A stretch of 47,341 bases of DNA from Bordetella parapertussis (GTDB lineage Bacteria; Cyanobacteriota; Cyanobacteriia; PCC-6307; Cyanobiaceae): the NCBI GenBank assembly GCA_943324725.2, contig CALPMR020000001.1:1-47341 (forward strand), read 5' to 3'. Of the stretch, positions 38,697-46,410 are shown piece after piece. Under the pieces are notes generated by a model. The model was not told the origin of the DNA and did no database searches. It saw only the letters and a list, made by a program, of their open reading frames with translations. Position numbers and translations under genes: made by a program. Position 1 is the first letter of the stretch; every line of letters starts with the position of its first letter.

Positions 38697-39443
38697 ATGG
38701 CCTGGACCCGGATCGGGTATGGGGCTAGCAAGAGGCCAGCTGCCGCCGCCGTCGTCGCCTTGATGCCTGTCCTGATCGCTGCCTCTCTTCCTCCACTGCG
38801 GCTGGGCCCGGTCCGGGTGCGGCGGCTTGCGGCCCAGCCGTTTGCGGCCCTGCCGGTTGCGGCTCTGCAGCTCGAGGTCCTGCCCCTGGTCGTTCTGCCG
38901 GCCCTGGTGGTGATGGGCCTGCTCCTGGGCGCATCGGCGGAAGCCGGCACTGCTTCGATCAGCCCCGCTTCGATCAGCCCGGCTTCGATCAGCCCGGCCG
39001 CGTCGAGTCCTGCTTCGGTGAGCCCAGCACCAGCGCCAGCCTGGCTGAACCGCCCAGGCCACAGCTTCTGGGAGAGCCGCCCCTGGGTCTACGGCTGGTA
39101 TCGGGTCCATCCCGAGGTATGGAGCTGGTGGAGTGCAAGTTCCGCCCGCTGGGGCCTGGCCAACCTGGCACCGGCCGCCACGATCACCGGCCTCGTCCAA
39201 GCCGCCCTGTCCAGCGGCAACACCGTGATCGTGGTGCCAGGCGGCACAGAACGGCTCGACATCGGCAGCCTGCAGGCTGGCCGGCCGATGGGGGTGCGCT
39301 TCCAGTACGCCGGCGAGGGCCTGGCCTGGAGCCCCGGCAGCGCCGATTGCCAGGCGGGCCTGCTCACGGGTCTGCCCCCCCGGACTCCCCTGGAGGCCCA
39401 ACGGCTCAATGCCGCCTGCCAGCTGACCTACGGCAACCCTTGA
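38697..39443 (+). CDS. Membrane-anchored protein with pentapeptide linker, unknown function
   Basis: The 248-residue product has hydrophobic stretches at about residues 15-30 and 50-80 (LEVLPLVVLPALVVMGLLLG). An in-frame ASISP-type pentapeptide linker (residues 86-110) and an extracytoplasmic-looking domain of about 130 residues follow. That domain is rich in Trp and Tyr early on (FWESRPWVYGWYRVHPEVWS) and then has LVQAALSSGNTVIVVPGGTE, LQAGRPMGVRFQYAGEGLAW and two Cys (about residues 218 and 241). A membrane anchor, a flexible linker and a periplasmic domain is a reasonable reading. No family was recognised. It converges with the DOMON-like gene, leaving 12 bases. Confidence 0.65.
   Translation: MAWTRIGYGASKRPAAAAVVALMPVLIAASLPPLRLGPVRVRRLAAQPFAALPVAALQLEVLPLVVLPALVVMGLLLGASAEAGTASISPASISPASISPAASSPASVSPAPAPAWLNRPGHSFWESRPWVYGWYRVHPEVWSWWSASSARWGLANLAPAATITGLVQAALSSGNTVIVVPGGTERLDIGSLQAGRPMGVRFQYAGEGLAWSPGSADCQAGLLTGLPPRTPLEAQRLNAACQLTYGNP
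38952..39026 (+). repeat. Five tandem 15-bp units encoding ASISP-like pentapeptides
   Basis: The units GCTTCGATCAGCCC(C/G) and variants encode ASISP three times, then AASSP and ASVSP. The first three are almost identical in DNA. They form a flexible linker after the membrane segment and may vary in number between strains. Confidence 0.75.
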
Positions 39444-39455
39444 GGCGGCCCCGCT

Positions 39456-39998
39456 TCAGAGGCTGAGCCGGAAGCCATCGCGGCGATGGAAATCGGGTTC
39501 CAGGCCGCCATGGGCCAGGGCCCAGTAACTCACCAGGCCCGAGCGCTGCTGAATCACCGCGGTGATCGCCGCCTCCAGGGGTTGGTCCGCCTCCAGGCCT
39601 GGAGGCAGATCCAGCTCCAGGGCGAGCCGCAGCTCCTGGGGATCAGACGTCACCTGCAAAGCCAGCTGCTGATAAGCAGGTTCCGCCGCCAGGCCGCGCC
39701 GATAGCCCTGCAAGCGGTAGATGTTCCAGTGGCCCGCCGGCGAGAGGTTGAACTCCCAGTAGGGCTCGCAGCCGCAACAGGCCAGAAACAGCTCAAAGCA
39801 GGTGGTCTGCCAGAGCTCATCGAGCCGGCTGGGCGGCTCGGCCGGCGGCGGAATCAGCACCGTCTCCAGAGGGCCCTGCAGGACGTAGCGGATCTTCAGG
39901 CGCTGGCCGCGGCGGCTGATCTCGCCCGTGATCGCCAGCTCCGCCAGCTGGGGCAACGATTCGAAGGGCTGGAGCGCGAAGTGGTGATCAGTGTCCAC
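39456..39998 (-). CDS. DOMON-like domain protein
   Basis: The 180-residue protein resembles the small bacterial DOMON-like group (beta-sandwich, ligand or heme/sugar binding in relatives). Visible segments are FALQPFESLPQLAELAITGE, ISRRGQRLKIRYVLQGPLE, RLDELWQTTCFELFLACC, YWEFNLSPAGHWNIYRLQGY, LALELDLPPG and YWALAHGGLEPDFHRRDGF. The WEFNLSP and FHRRDGF patterns are family hallmarks as I remember them. It starts with GTG at 39998. It follows the sugar-kinase-like gene by 18 bases on the same strand, so it may share its transcript. No signal peptide is present, so it is probably cytoplasmic. Confidence 0.82.
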   Translation of the reverse strand: MDTDHHFALQPFESLPQLAELAITGEISRRGQRLKIRYVLQGPLETVLIPPPAEPPSRLDELWQTTCFELFLACCGCEPYWEFNLSPAGHWNIYRLQGYRRGLAAEPAYQQLALQVTSDPQELRLALELDLPPGLEADQPLEAAITAVIQQRSGLVSYWALAHGGLEPDFHRRDGFRLSL

Positions 39999-40016
39999 GG
40001 AGGCAATCCTGGCGAC

Positions 40017-41228
40017 TCAAAGGGCACCCCGCAGCCGCTCGACGATCGTGCGGATGGCGCCCTCCTGGTTCTCAATACTTTCGGTCAGCCGGAACTGCAC
40101 CAGGGCGCGCTGCAGATTGTGGCCGGGGCGATTGGTTTTGAAGTAGTGGTCGCCGCCCAGATGATCGGTGAAGAAGCGCAGACCCAGCTCGAAGCTGATC
40201 AGGCGGATGGCATCAAAGAGATGGTCGTAGTCGGCGGCGGCCAGAAAGCCATGGGCCTGGCCCAGATAGCCCTCGAGGATGGCCTCACACAGCTCCAGAT
40301 CGAAGTGAACCGAGCGCCAGTCCGATGTCTCTTCGCCCAGACGATTGCAGCCGGATCGGAGGCAGTCGCCGATGTCGTAGTGCACTAGGCCGGGCTTGAT
40401 CGTGTCGAGATCGACCAGGGCGATCGCCTCACCGCTGGCCACATCGAACATCACGTTGTTGAGCTTTGGATCGCCATGAATCGGCCGCAGCGGCAGCCGG
40501 CCCGCTGCCTTGGCATCCTCCAGCACGAAAGCCAGGCGCTGACGATCGCGGATGAAGGCGATGCAGTGGGCCGCCTGGGGGGTGAGGCGCACGCTGGTGG
40601 TGCGCAGGGCCCGCTCGAACTGGGCGAGGTAGCCCGGAGTGATGTGAAAGCCCTCCAGGGTGTCGGCGAGCTCCGCCACCGGCAGATCACTGATCAGGGC
40701 ATGGAAGGTGCCAAGCCCCCGACCGAGCTCGCGGGCCTGATGGCAATCCTCGAGCAGCTCACAGCTGCGGCCACCCTCGACAAAGCTGAGGGTGCGCCAG
40801 ACCTCGCCGTTGACCTCCAGCCAGCAGCGACCGGGCTGATCGCGCACGGCCAGGGCCCGGGGCACCTCCCAGCGGCGTCCCGCCAGCAGGGCGCCGCCAT
40901 GGGCCTGCACGTGCTCTGCGAGCCGCAGGATATTGGCCATCACCAGCTCGGGCTGGGCGAAGACGCGGGTGTTGATGCGCTGCAGCACCACCTGATCGGC
41001 CTGGCCATCCTGGGGGCGCAGGCTCACCCGGTAGGTGTCATTGACATTGCCCTGGCCCAGGGGGCTGATGGCGACGACCGGAGAGGGCAGCACAAAGGCC
41101 TCGGCGATCGCCAGCAGGGCATCATCGCCAGTGGCTCCTGAGGGGAGTGGCGAGCCGTCGTGCAAGCCGGGAGGGGTGGGCGAGCCAGCTTGGGTCTCGG
41201 TCACGGGCCTCCGGTCGCAGTCGGCCAC
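40017..41228 (-). CDS. Phosphotransferase (APH fold), N-acetylhexosamine 1-kinase-like
   Basis: The 403-residue protein has the aminoglycoside-phosphotransferase kinase fold. The nucleotide loop is PLGQGNVNDTYRV (about residues 56-68), and an LQRINTRVFAQPELVMANI segment follows. The catalytic loop is HGDPKLNNVMFD (251-262), with the metal motif LVDLDTIKPG at 271-280. The LQRIN and VDLDT features match NahK, which makes HexNAc 1-phosphates from free GlcNAc/GalNAc. Substrate identity is inferred from this resemblance only. The GTG at 41228 is used; a GTG at 41204 has GGAGG just upstream and is a good alternative. It is transcribed with the Coq4-like gene upstream and the DOMON-like gene downstream. 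Confidence 0.85.
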   Translation of the reverse strand: MADCDRRPVTETQAGSPTPPGLHDGSPLPSGATGDDALLAIAEAFVLPSPVVAISPLGQGNVNDTYRVSLRPQDGQADQVVLQRINTRVFAQPELVMANILRLAEHVQAHGGALLAGRRWEVPRALAVRDQPGRCWLEVNGEVWRTLSFVEGGRSCELLEDCHQARELGRGLGTFHALISDLPVAELADTLEGFHITPGYLAQFERALRTTSVRLTPQAAHCIAFIRDRQRLAFVLEDAKAAGRLPLRPIHGDPKLNNVMFDVASGEAIALVDLDTIKPGLVHYDIGDCLRSGCNRLGEETSDWRSVHFDLELCEAILEGYLGQAHGFLAAADYDHLFDAIRLISFELGLRFFTDHLGGDHYFKTNRPGHNLQRALVQFRLTESIENQEGAIRTIVERLRGAL

Positions 41229-41318
41229 ACTGTTCCACGCAGATCGCCGCCATTCCAGGCTGACTCTGCCAGTCCTTCAGCTGGGCTGCCCCGGACACGC
41301 CCCGCGGCAAGGCCGCAC

Positions 41319-42281
41319 TCAAGCCTCCAGATCCCAGGCGGCGCGGATCCGCTCGAGCGGTTCGGCGGCGAGGTGAAAATAATCGACCTCCAGCAGCGGA
41401 TCCACCCGGCAGCGGGCACCGCGGGCGATGGCGCGACCGACCCGCTCCGGAGCCCCCGGCGCCGCCAGGGTGTGGGCGTAGTCCGGGCCGACCACGACAC
41501 TGCGCAGCAGGCCGGTCTCGTAGATGCTCACCGCCCCCAGGAAGCCCAGCATCGCCCCGGGAGAGCGGCTGGCAGCGGCCATGAAGGCGGTCACCTCCAG
41601 CTCGCCGATCGGCGTGGTGTCATAGCCGGCCACGACATGGACCCAGTCGTGATGGGCCAGGGCCTCATTGCCGCCCCCCACGTCCCCGGGCAGGCGGAAA
41701 CCCCGATCGGCGTAGAAGCGGGCCATGGCGCGGCCAAGACTGCCCTCGGGACAGCCGCCCAGGGCACGCCAGCGCTCGCTGACAGCGGCATCGGCCTGGA
41801 CCGTGAGCGCAAAGGCCTGCAGCCCGAAGCGCCGCAGCAGCTCCGGCAGCTGGGAATCGTCCCGCTCCCCATCGCCGATCCAGCAGAGCCGGTAGAAATC
41901 GGCCGTGGCCAGGGCCTGGGAGTGCCCCACCAGATCCCGGGCCAGCCGCAGCGAGCGCCCATCCACCTGCAGGGCTTCGGCCCAGCGCTGCACGGACGCC
42001 TGCAACGCCACAGGGATCGGCCGGCAGACCATCTCCAGCGCCACCATCAGCTCGATCAGTTCGCGGCGCTGGGCAGGCTGGGGCAGCTCCAGCGCCACAG
42101 CCTCAGGGGTGATGGCGTCTTGGGCCTCGGGATCCCCCTGCCAGCCGAGCAGCTGGGCAAACAGAACCTTCAGCAGCCTGGGCTGCAGGGGATCGGCCCA
42201 ACGGCCGCCCAGACGGCAGGCGCTGACCACCGCCGCCGCCACCAACGGGGCCTGAGAGAGCGGGGTGTGGATCAGAAACAT
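41319..42281 (-). CDS. TerB-like / Coq4-like protein
   Basis: The 320-residue protein has two recognisable parts. Residues about 1-130 are helical and resemble TerB-type domains (RRELIELMVALEMVCRPIP, VQRWAEALQVDGRSLRLA). Residues about 175-260 match the Coq4 family pattern: CPEGSLGRAMARFYADRGF, then HDWVHVVAGYDTTPIGE, which is an exact HDxxH-x11-E metal motif (H211, D212, H215, E227), then MLGFLGAVSIYETG. Coq4 in mitochondria and proteobacteria acts in ubiquinone synthesis, recently linked to C1 decarboxylation and hydroxylation of the ring. Cyanobacteria make plastoquinone, so the function here is open. The ATG at 42281 is clear. It lies 90 bases upstream of the kinase gene on the same strand. 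Confidence 0.75.
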   Translation of the reverse strand: MFLIHTPLSQAPLVAAAVVSACRLGGRWADPLQPRLLKVLFAQLLGWQGDPEAQDAITPEAVALELPQPAQRRELIELMVALEMVCRPIPVALQASVQRWAEALQVDGRSLRLARDLVGHSQALATADFYRLCWIGDGERDDSQLPELLRRFGLQAFALTVQADAAVSERWRALGGCPEGSLGRAMARFYADRGFRLPGDVGGGNEALAHHDWVHVVAGYDTTPIGELEVTAFMAAASRSPGAMLGFLGAVSIYETGLLRSVVVGPDYAHTLAAPGAPERVGRAIARGARCRVDPLLEVDYFHLAAEPLERIRAAWDLEA

Positions 42282-42315
42282 GACCAGAGAAGCAGACGCT
42301 CAGGGTTGGAACTGT

Positions 42316-43212
42316 TCAGAAGGCATAGCGCAGACTCACCTGCAGGCCCTGGGTCTGGAGATCGGCCTCAGTGCCGGCGATCGTGAGGCTGCGCGTGCCG
42401 CGAGGCCGCACGATGGTGGCCGAGCCGCTGCGGCTGCGCACCTGGCCGAGATCGCTGAAGCGGTAAGCCAGATCGAGGCTGAGCCGCTCGCTCAGCGGCA
42501 CCGCCACACCGGCCGTGAGCAGATAGGCGAAGCCACTGCTGCTGCCAGCGGCGGTGGTTGTCGAGGCCTTGGCCGCAATCGAGGGGAAGCGATAGGTGAC
42601 CCCGTCCAGATGGTTGCGGGCGCCGCCGAGACCGGCGCCGAGGAAGGGGCGCACGCCGGCGATCCGGGGCAGATCCACATAGGCGACAGCGAAGCCAGCC
42701 AGCGAATCGACCGCACCATTCACCGGCTGGGAGGCTCCGGCACCGAGAAAGTTGCTCTGGCCGCTGTAGGCCAGCTGGGGCCGCCAGCTCAGCAGCGCCT
42801 CGGCCCGCAGCCAGGACGTGAAGCGATAGCCGAGGGCGCCATCGAGCACCGGCGTCTGGCCGAAGGAGCCGGCCGCCTGGAGCGAGCGGCCGTTCTGACC
42901 GGCACCGCAGCCGAACAGGGCCGGCGGCGTGGTGCCGCTGCAGGAGCCCTGGTCGCGGAAACTGCTGGGATCGGACCAGTCCAGCCCAGCACCCAGACGC
43001 AGATAGGGCCCGCTGCGCTCGTTCAGGCCTGGGGCAGCCGCGGCTTGGGCGGCGACGGCCTGGGCAGCGACGGCCTCAGCCTGCGCCACAACGGGTTGGG
43101 CGGCTGCGAGCTGGGGCAGGGCAACCAGGCTGAATCCAGCAGCCAGGCTCCACGAAGGCAGCGGCCTGGCCCTTGCGACCGCTCGCGGCTCCAGAGTTGC
43201 GGAATCATCCAT
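42316..43212 (-). CDS. Outer-membrane beta-barrel protein
   Basis: The 298-residue product has a signal peptide (SLAAGFSLVALPQLAAAQ, about residues 23-40), an Ala/Gln/Val linker and then alternating beta-strands. Strand-like segments include SGPYLRLGAGLDWSD, LDGALGYRFTSWLRAEALLS, VRPFLGAGLGGARNHLDG, FAYLLTAGVAVPLSERLSLD, LAYRFSDLG and TQGLQVSLRYAF. The C-terminal residue is Phe, the usual signal for outer-membrane insertion by BamA. The small barrel resembles OmpA/OmpW or porin-like adhesin families. The ATG at 43212 gives a slightly long N-region. A tandem 17-bp repeat lies about 100 bases upstream. Confidence 0.83.
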   Translation of the reverse strand: MDDSATLEPRAVARARPLPSWSLAAGFSLVALPQLAAAQPVVAQAEAVAAQAVAAQAAAAPGLNERSGPYLRLGAGLDWSDPSSFRDQGSCSGTTPPALFGCGAGQNGRSLQAAGSFGQTPVLDGALGYRFTSWLRAEALLSWRPQLAYSGQSNFLGAGASQPVNGAVDSLAGFAVAYVDLPRIAGVRPFLGAGLGGARNHLDGVTYRFPSIAAKASTTTAAGSSSGFAYLLTAGVAVPLSERLSLDLAYRFSDLGQVRSRSGSATIVRPRGTRSLTIAGTEADLQTQGLQVSLRYAF

Positions 43213-43313
43213 CGACAGAATCAGCAGCAGAAAATCTCATCGCTGGTTCTAGGTCCAAGGGTCGCGACAAGGCGCTGATCATGGGCAGCTGGCCAGCTGC
43301 CGCGCTGTTCTCA

Positions 43314-43359
43314 CCCAGCTGAGCGACGCGCCCAGTTGAGCGATTCGCCCAATTGCTGG
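43314..43359. repeat. Imperfect 17-bp tandem repeat upstream of the outer-membrane gene
   Basis: CCCAGCTGAGCGACGCG (43314-43330) is followed by CCCAGTTGAGCGATTCG (43331-43347) and a partial third copy CCCAATTGCTGG (43348-43359). It lies between pyrF and the outer-membrane gene, both minus strand, where the latter's promoter should be. Confidence 0.55.
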
Positions 43360-43365
43360 ACATGG

Positions 43366-44094
43366 TCAGGCCAGTTCGTGGCAACAGGCGGCGAAGGCCG
43401 CAGCGGGATCGGCGGCAGCGCTGATCGGCCGGCCGATCACCAGCTGACTGGCGCCGGCGGCGATCGCCTCGGCGGGGGTCAGCACGCGCGCCTGGTCGTC
43501 CGCGGCGCTGCCGGCCGGACGAATGCCGGGAGAGACGAGACGGAAGGGCTCGGGATGGGCCCGCCGCAGGGCCGCCACCTCCAGGGGCGAGCAAACGCAG
43601 CCGCCGATACCGGCGCCGGCCGCCAGGGCCGCCAGACGATTCACGTGGCTGGGCACGGGCTCAGCGATGGCAAGTTCGGCGGCGAAGCGCGCCGCCGGCC
43701 AGCTGGTGAGCACGGTCACCGCCAGCAACGTGGGAGAAGGGAGCCCCTCGGCGGCAGCCCCCTCGATCGCCCCGGCCTGGGCTGCCGCCAGGGCCTCAGA
43801 GCCGGCAACGGCGTGCACGGTGATCAACTCGGCGCCGAGGCGGCCAGCGCTGCGGCAGGCGCCGGCCATGGTGGCGGGGATGTCGTGAAACTTGAGATCG
43901 AGGAACACCCGCAGGCCCCGCTGCCGCAGCTCGCTGACCACGGCGGGACCAGCGGCCGTGAACAGCTCCAATCCCACCTTCACCCAGCGCAATCCGGGGA
44001 TGGCGGCGGCCAGAGCCAGGGCAGCGGCAGCGTCGGGGCGATCGAGGGCCAGGATGATTCGCTCAGCCGGATCAAGCGCGAACACTGGAGTCAT
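43366..44094 (-). CDS. pyrF: Orotidine 5'-phosphate decarboxylase
   Basis: PyrF removes CO2 from OMP to make UMP, the last step of pyrimidine synthesis. The 242-residue TIM barrel begins [16 protein letters not shown] and has WVKVGLELF. The catalytic core is [13 protein letters not shown] with the DxKxxD Asp-Lys-Asp set, then [39 protein letters not shown] with the phosphate-gripper Arg, and [14 protein letters not shown]. All key residues are present. The ATG at 44094 gives the expected family start; the frame is open upstream but not protein-like. Confidence 0.95.
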   Translation of the reverse strand: MTPVFALDPAERIILALDRPDAAAALALAAAIPGLRWVKVGLELFTAAGPAVVSELRQRGLRVFLDLKFHDIPATMAGACRSAGRLGAELITVHAVAGSEALAAAQAGAIEGAAAEGLPSPTLLAVTVLTSWPAARFAAELAIAEPVPSHVNRLAALAAGAGIGGCVCSPLEVAALRRAHPEPFRLVSPGIRPAGSAADDQARVLTPAEAIAAGASQLVIGRPISAAADPAAAFAACCHELA

Positions 44095-45168
44095 GGAACG
44101 CCGGGAGCGGCAGCAGGCAGGCGAGCGTGACGCTAAGAGGAGGGCTCCAAACCAACGAGCGACACGGCCAGGCGAGAGCCAGGTCAAAGAAGAAGTGGCG
44201 GCCCGTGGATCGGTTGAGGGCCGATGGCGTGAAGACGAGCTCAACCGCTGGATGGCACGTCCATTGGATTGACCCAGACGACTCCGCAGGGAGGCAAGCT
44301 CATCGAGTGCCCTGCCCTGATCGGGCTGGGCTGAACAAGCTCTGCAACGTTCCAGGTTCGTAGTGGAGCTTGAGGGGCAATCAGGAACACCCAAGCTTGC
44401 GATCGATCACCCAACAACCACACAACAGCGACGCAGGTGCTCCAGAAGAGAACCTCCCCCTCAACAGAATGTTCTCATGCCTAGCCCAATCAGACACAAA
44501 AGCCTGGATGCGGCGACAGATGCCAAGACCAGATCGGCTGTGATGCCTTGTACCTCCACGACGCTTCTGGAACTCCGAATTGATCAATTCGACATTGATC
44601 AATTCGACGGCCGCACGAAAGACATGAGCCGGGCAGCAGGAGCAGATCTGTTACAGCAAGGGTACAATAGCGACTCAAGCCGACTGCGAGAAATCCAATC
44701 TCCATCGTTGCAGTCATCCCCATAGCCCCCTTCCCCCTGGATTGCAACCAACAACACCAAGGAGCAACATCGCCCAAGCGGGCCATCCACCGGCCAATGC
44801 TCAACACAGGGGGTCGATAAACCATATCGAACTTAACTAAATCTTGCAGGAAATCAAATGCCAAGCAAGGGCACCGTGGCGCAGGCTGGGGCCACTCAAG
44901 CTTCACAGGCATATCCCGATCCACCAGCCAAAACCTTAGCCCTCACATCAGCAGCTACCAACAAACCTTGAGCCAATCAACGACCACCCAACAGCCAGAC
45001 AGCAACAATATTATAAATAAATCAGAGATAGCGATGGCACGCCAGTCAAAGCATCCCAAAAACGTGCTTCGCCTCAATATATGGGTGCAGACAAACAAAA
45101 ACTTGCGACCAGATCAAGACAACGAACCAACAAGCCACTGCTTGCCAAGATTTTCAAGAAAAGAAGCT
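44095..45168. other. AT-rich gene-poor stretch (about 1.1 kb)
   Basis: GC content drops clearly from about 44370 onward and is lowest near 45000-45175. Open frames of 80-145 codons exist on both strands, but none has a family pattern or good start, and one (44968-45228 plus) runs through the terminator at 45169-45207. A palindrome and 15-bp tandem repeat lie at 44577-44608. The stretch may be the remains of transferred DNA or hold an RNA gene that I cannot recognise. Confidence 0.45.
44577..44608. repeat. Palindrome plus 15-bp tandem repeat
   Basis: GAATTGATCAATTC at 44577-44590 is a perfect 14-bp palindrome. ATTGATCAATTCGAC occurs twice in tandem at 44579-44593 and 44594-44608 without mismatch. 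The site has operator-like symmetry; no gene with a start nearby was identified. Confidence 0.65.
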
Positions 45169-45207
45169 AAAAAAATGACCCACTTACAGACGGAGCAAGT
45201 GGGTCAT
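45169..45207 (-). terminator. Rho-independent terminator of the first pilin gene
   Basis: On the minus strand an 11-bp perfect stem (ATGACCCACTT paired with AAGTGGGTCAT), with an 11-base loop, runs into a T-run (plus-strand A-run at 45169-45175). It begins 25 bases after the pilin stop codon at 45233-45235. Confidence 0.88.
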
Positions 45208-45232
45208 GCAGCAGCAAAACAGCCATAAGACA

Positions 45233-45724
45233 TCAAGTAGTAAAAGCGCAGGAGATGGTATCTCCTGTCGTAACGGTGCGCAGAACGGTGATGTTGGCAC
45301 CTGTTGAATTGGTGGCGCTACTTGCCGTCAGACACTTCACACCAGCAGCTCTCACTGGCCCCCAGGTAACGACGAGGGAGCCATTACCCGTGGCAAGGCA
45401 GGTTTCAAGGACACCATCGCCAGCGGTTCCAGCTCGATATTTAGCGTCTTGCGATTCGCCAATATCGGTGGCGACAAACACGGCACATTCCTTAGCAAAG
45501 CCGATGGCCTCGCCAATACGCGAGCCGATCTTGGCAGCGTTGCGGGCGGCGATGAAGTTGGGCAGAGCCACAGCGGTGAGGATGCCGATGATGGCGACTA
45601 CAATCATCAACTCCACCAAGGTGAAGCCTTGCTGGACGGCACTGACTCCTGCTTTGCGTTTGGAGAGGTGCAGGAGTAGGCGTGTCTGGAAGGAAGCGCT
45701 GGAGCGAGCTTGGGCTGGGGACAT
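45233..45724 (-). CDS. Type IV pilin-like protein (copy 1)
   Basis: The 163-residue prepilin has the class signature G|FTLVELMIVVAIIGILTAVA, with cleavage after G33 and Glu at mature position 5. The leader of 33 residues (MSPAQARSSASFQTRLLLHL and on) is far longer than the 6-25 usual for type IVa pilins. The mature part is 130 residues with N-terminal helix NFIAARNAAKIGSRIGEAIG and four Cys (in KECAVF, LETCLA, VKCLT and ISCAF) that can form two disulfides. The end ISCAFTT is shared with copy 2. It is 142/163 identical to copy 2 with no gaps. The ATG at 45724 is used because both copies share MSPAQ. No ribosome site is obvious. PilB/C/Q and the PilD peptidase are not in the window. Confidence 0.92.
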   Translation of the reverse strand: MSPAQARSSASFQTRLLLHLSKRKAGVSAVQQGFTLVELMIVVAIIGILTAVALPNFIAARNAAKIGSRIGEAIGFAKECAVFVATDIGESQDAKYRAGTAGDGVLETCLATGNGSLVVTWGPVRAAGVKCLTASSATNSTGANITVLRTVTTGDTISCAFTT

Positions 45725-46326
45725 GGATTTGGTTGGCAAGATAGGGTAGAAACCTAAAAACAACTCTAGCGGATTAAGCAGAGCCTGGTGATTGTCAAAC
45801 CTTAGGTTAACGAAGGCGGATCGCTATTTTGACATCCAGCCTGATAACAGCTCGACTGTTTCAAACTGGAGTTTCTTCTTGCGGACGGGTGCTGCGGCGA
45901 CGTGGTGGCTGAACAGCTGCTCAATGTGTTCACAGCAGCCCCTCGCTCCAGCGGCGCAACTCAGTGCAGCAGCAGATACATAGAAGTTACTTAGGCATTG
46001 CACACCAATCTTACAGGCAGGCCGCGCCAGCTTGACTACCGTAAACGCTGCACATTTACCGCACGGCGCAGAGAATACTTGATGCAAGGGGCAATTCCCC
46101 GAGCAGGGACCGGGCTTACCAGAAATACTGACAAGTAAATCCTGAGATCAGCAAAAGACCAACTGACAATGAAAAACTGCCGCACATCACCAAGAGTGTG
46201 GCCCCAGCCTCCAGCCTTTCGCTGAAGATGCTAAGCGACTGACTTCACGCTGAAACGACAAAGGGAATCAGGGGAAGGACGAACCATGGACAGGCAAGCA
46301 GGAAACACCTTTCATCAAAAGAAGAT
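45725..46326. other. Intergenic stretch between the two pilin genes
   Basis: About 600 bases with the promoter of copy 1. A plus-strand frame from about 45846 to a TAG near 45984 (LEFLLADGCCGDVVAEQLLN and on) looks somewhat protein-like but has no start and may be a gene fragment. A minus-strand frame over the same bases (45824-46087) is Cys-rich without a family. No gene is claimed. Confidence 0.4.
45770..45798 (-). promoter_or_regulatory. Candidate promoter of pilin copy 1
   Basis: A perfect TTGACA -35 box on the minus strand lies at 45793-45798. At 17-bp spacing the -10 would be AATCCG (45770-45775), a poor match. The -35 identity alone supports the call. Confidence 0.3.
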
Positions 46327-46351
46327 CCGCAGCTTGCTTCGCAAGCCGCGG
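46327..46351 (-). terminator. Candidate terminator of pilin copy 2
   Basis: A stem of 6 bp plus 4 bp around one mismatch (CCGC-A-GCTTGC with loop TTC, then GCAAGC-C-GCGG) is followed on the minus strand by a T-rich tail (ATCTTCTTTT). A second perfect 8-bp hairpin (TTTGCCTT with AAGGCAAA, 46387-46407) lies between it and the stop codon. Confidence 0.5.
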
Positions 46352-46410
46352 ACTTCATTCATGATCAGCAGGCTAATATTCGACTCTTTGCCTTTCAACA
46401 AGGCAAAAGC

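Noticed and set aside
44968..45228. An 86-codon plus-strand frame next to pilin copy 1
   Set aside because: It runs through the perfect terminator hairpin at 45169-45207 and has no protein family look.
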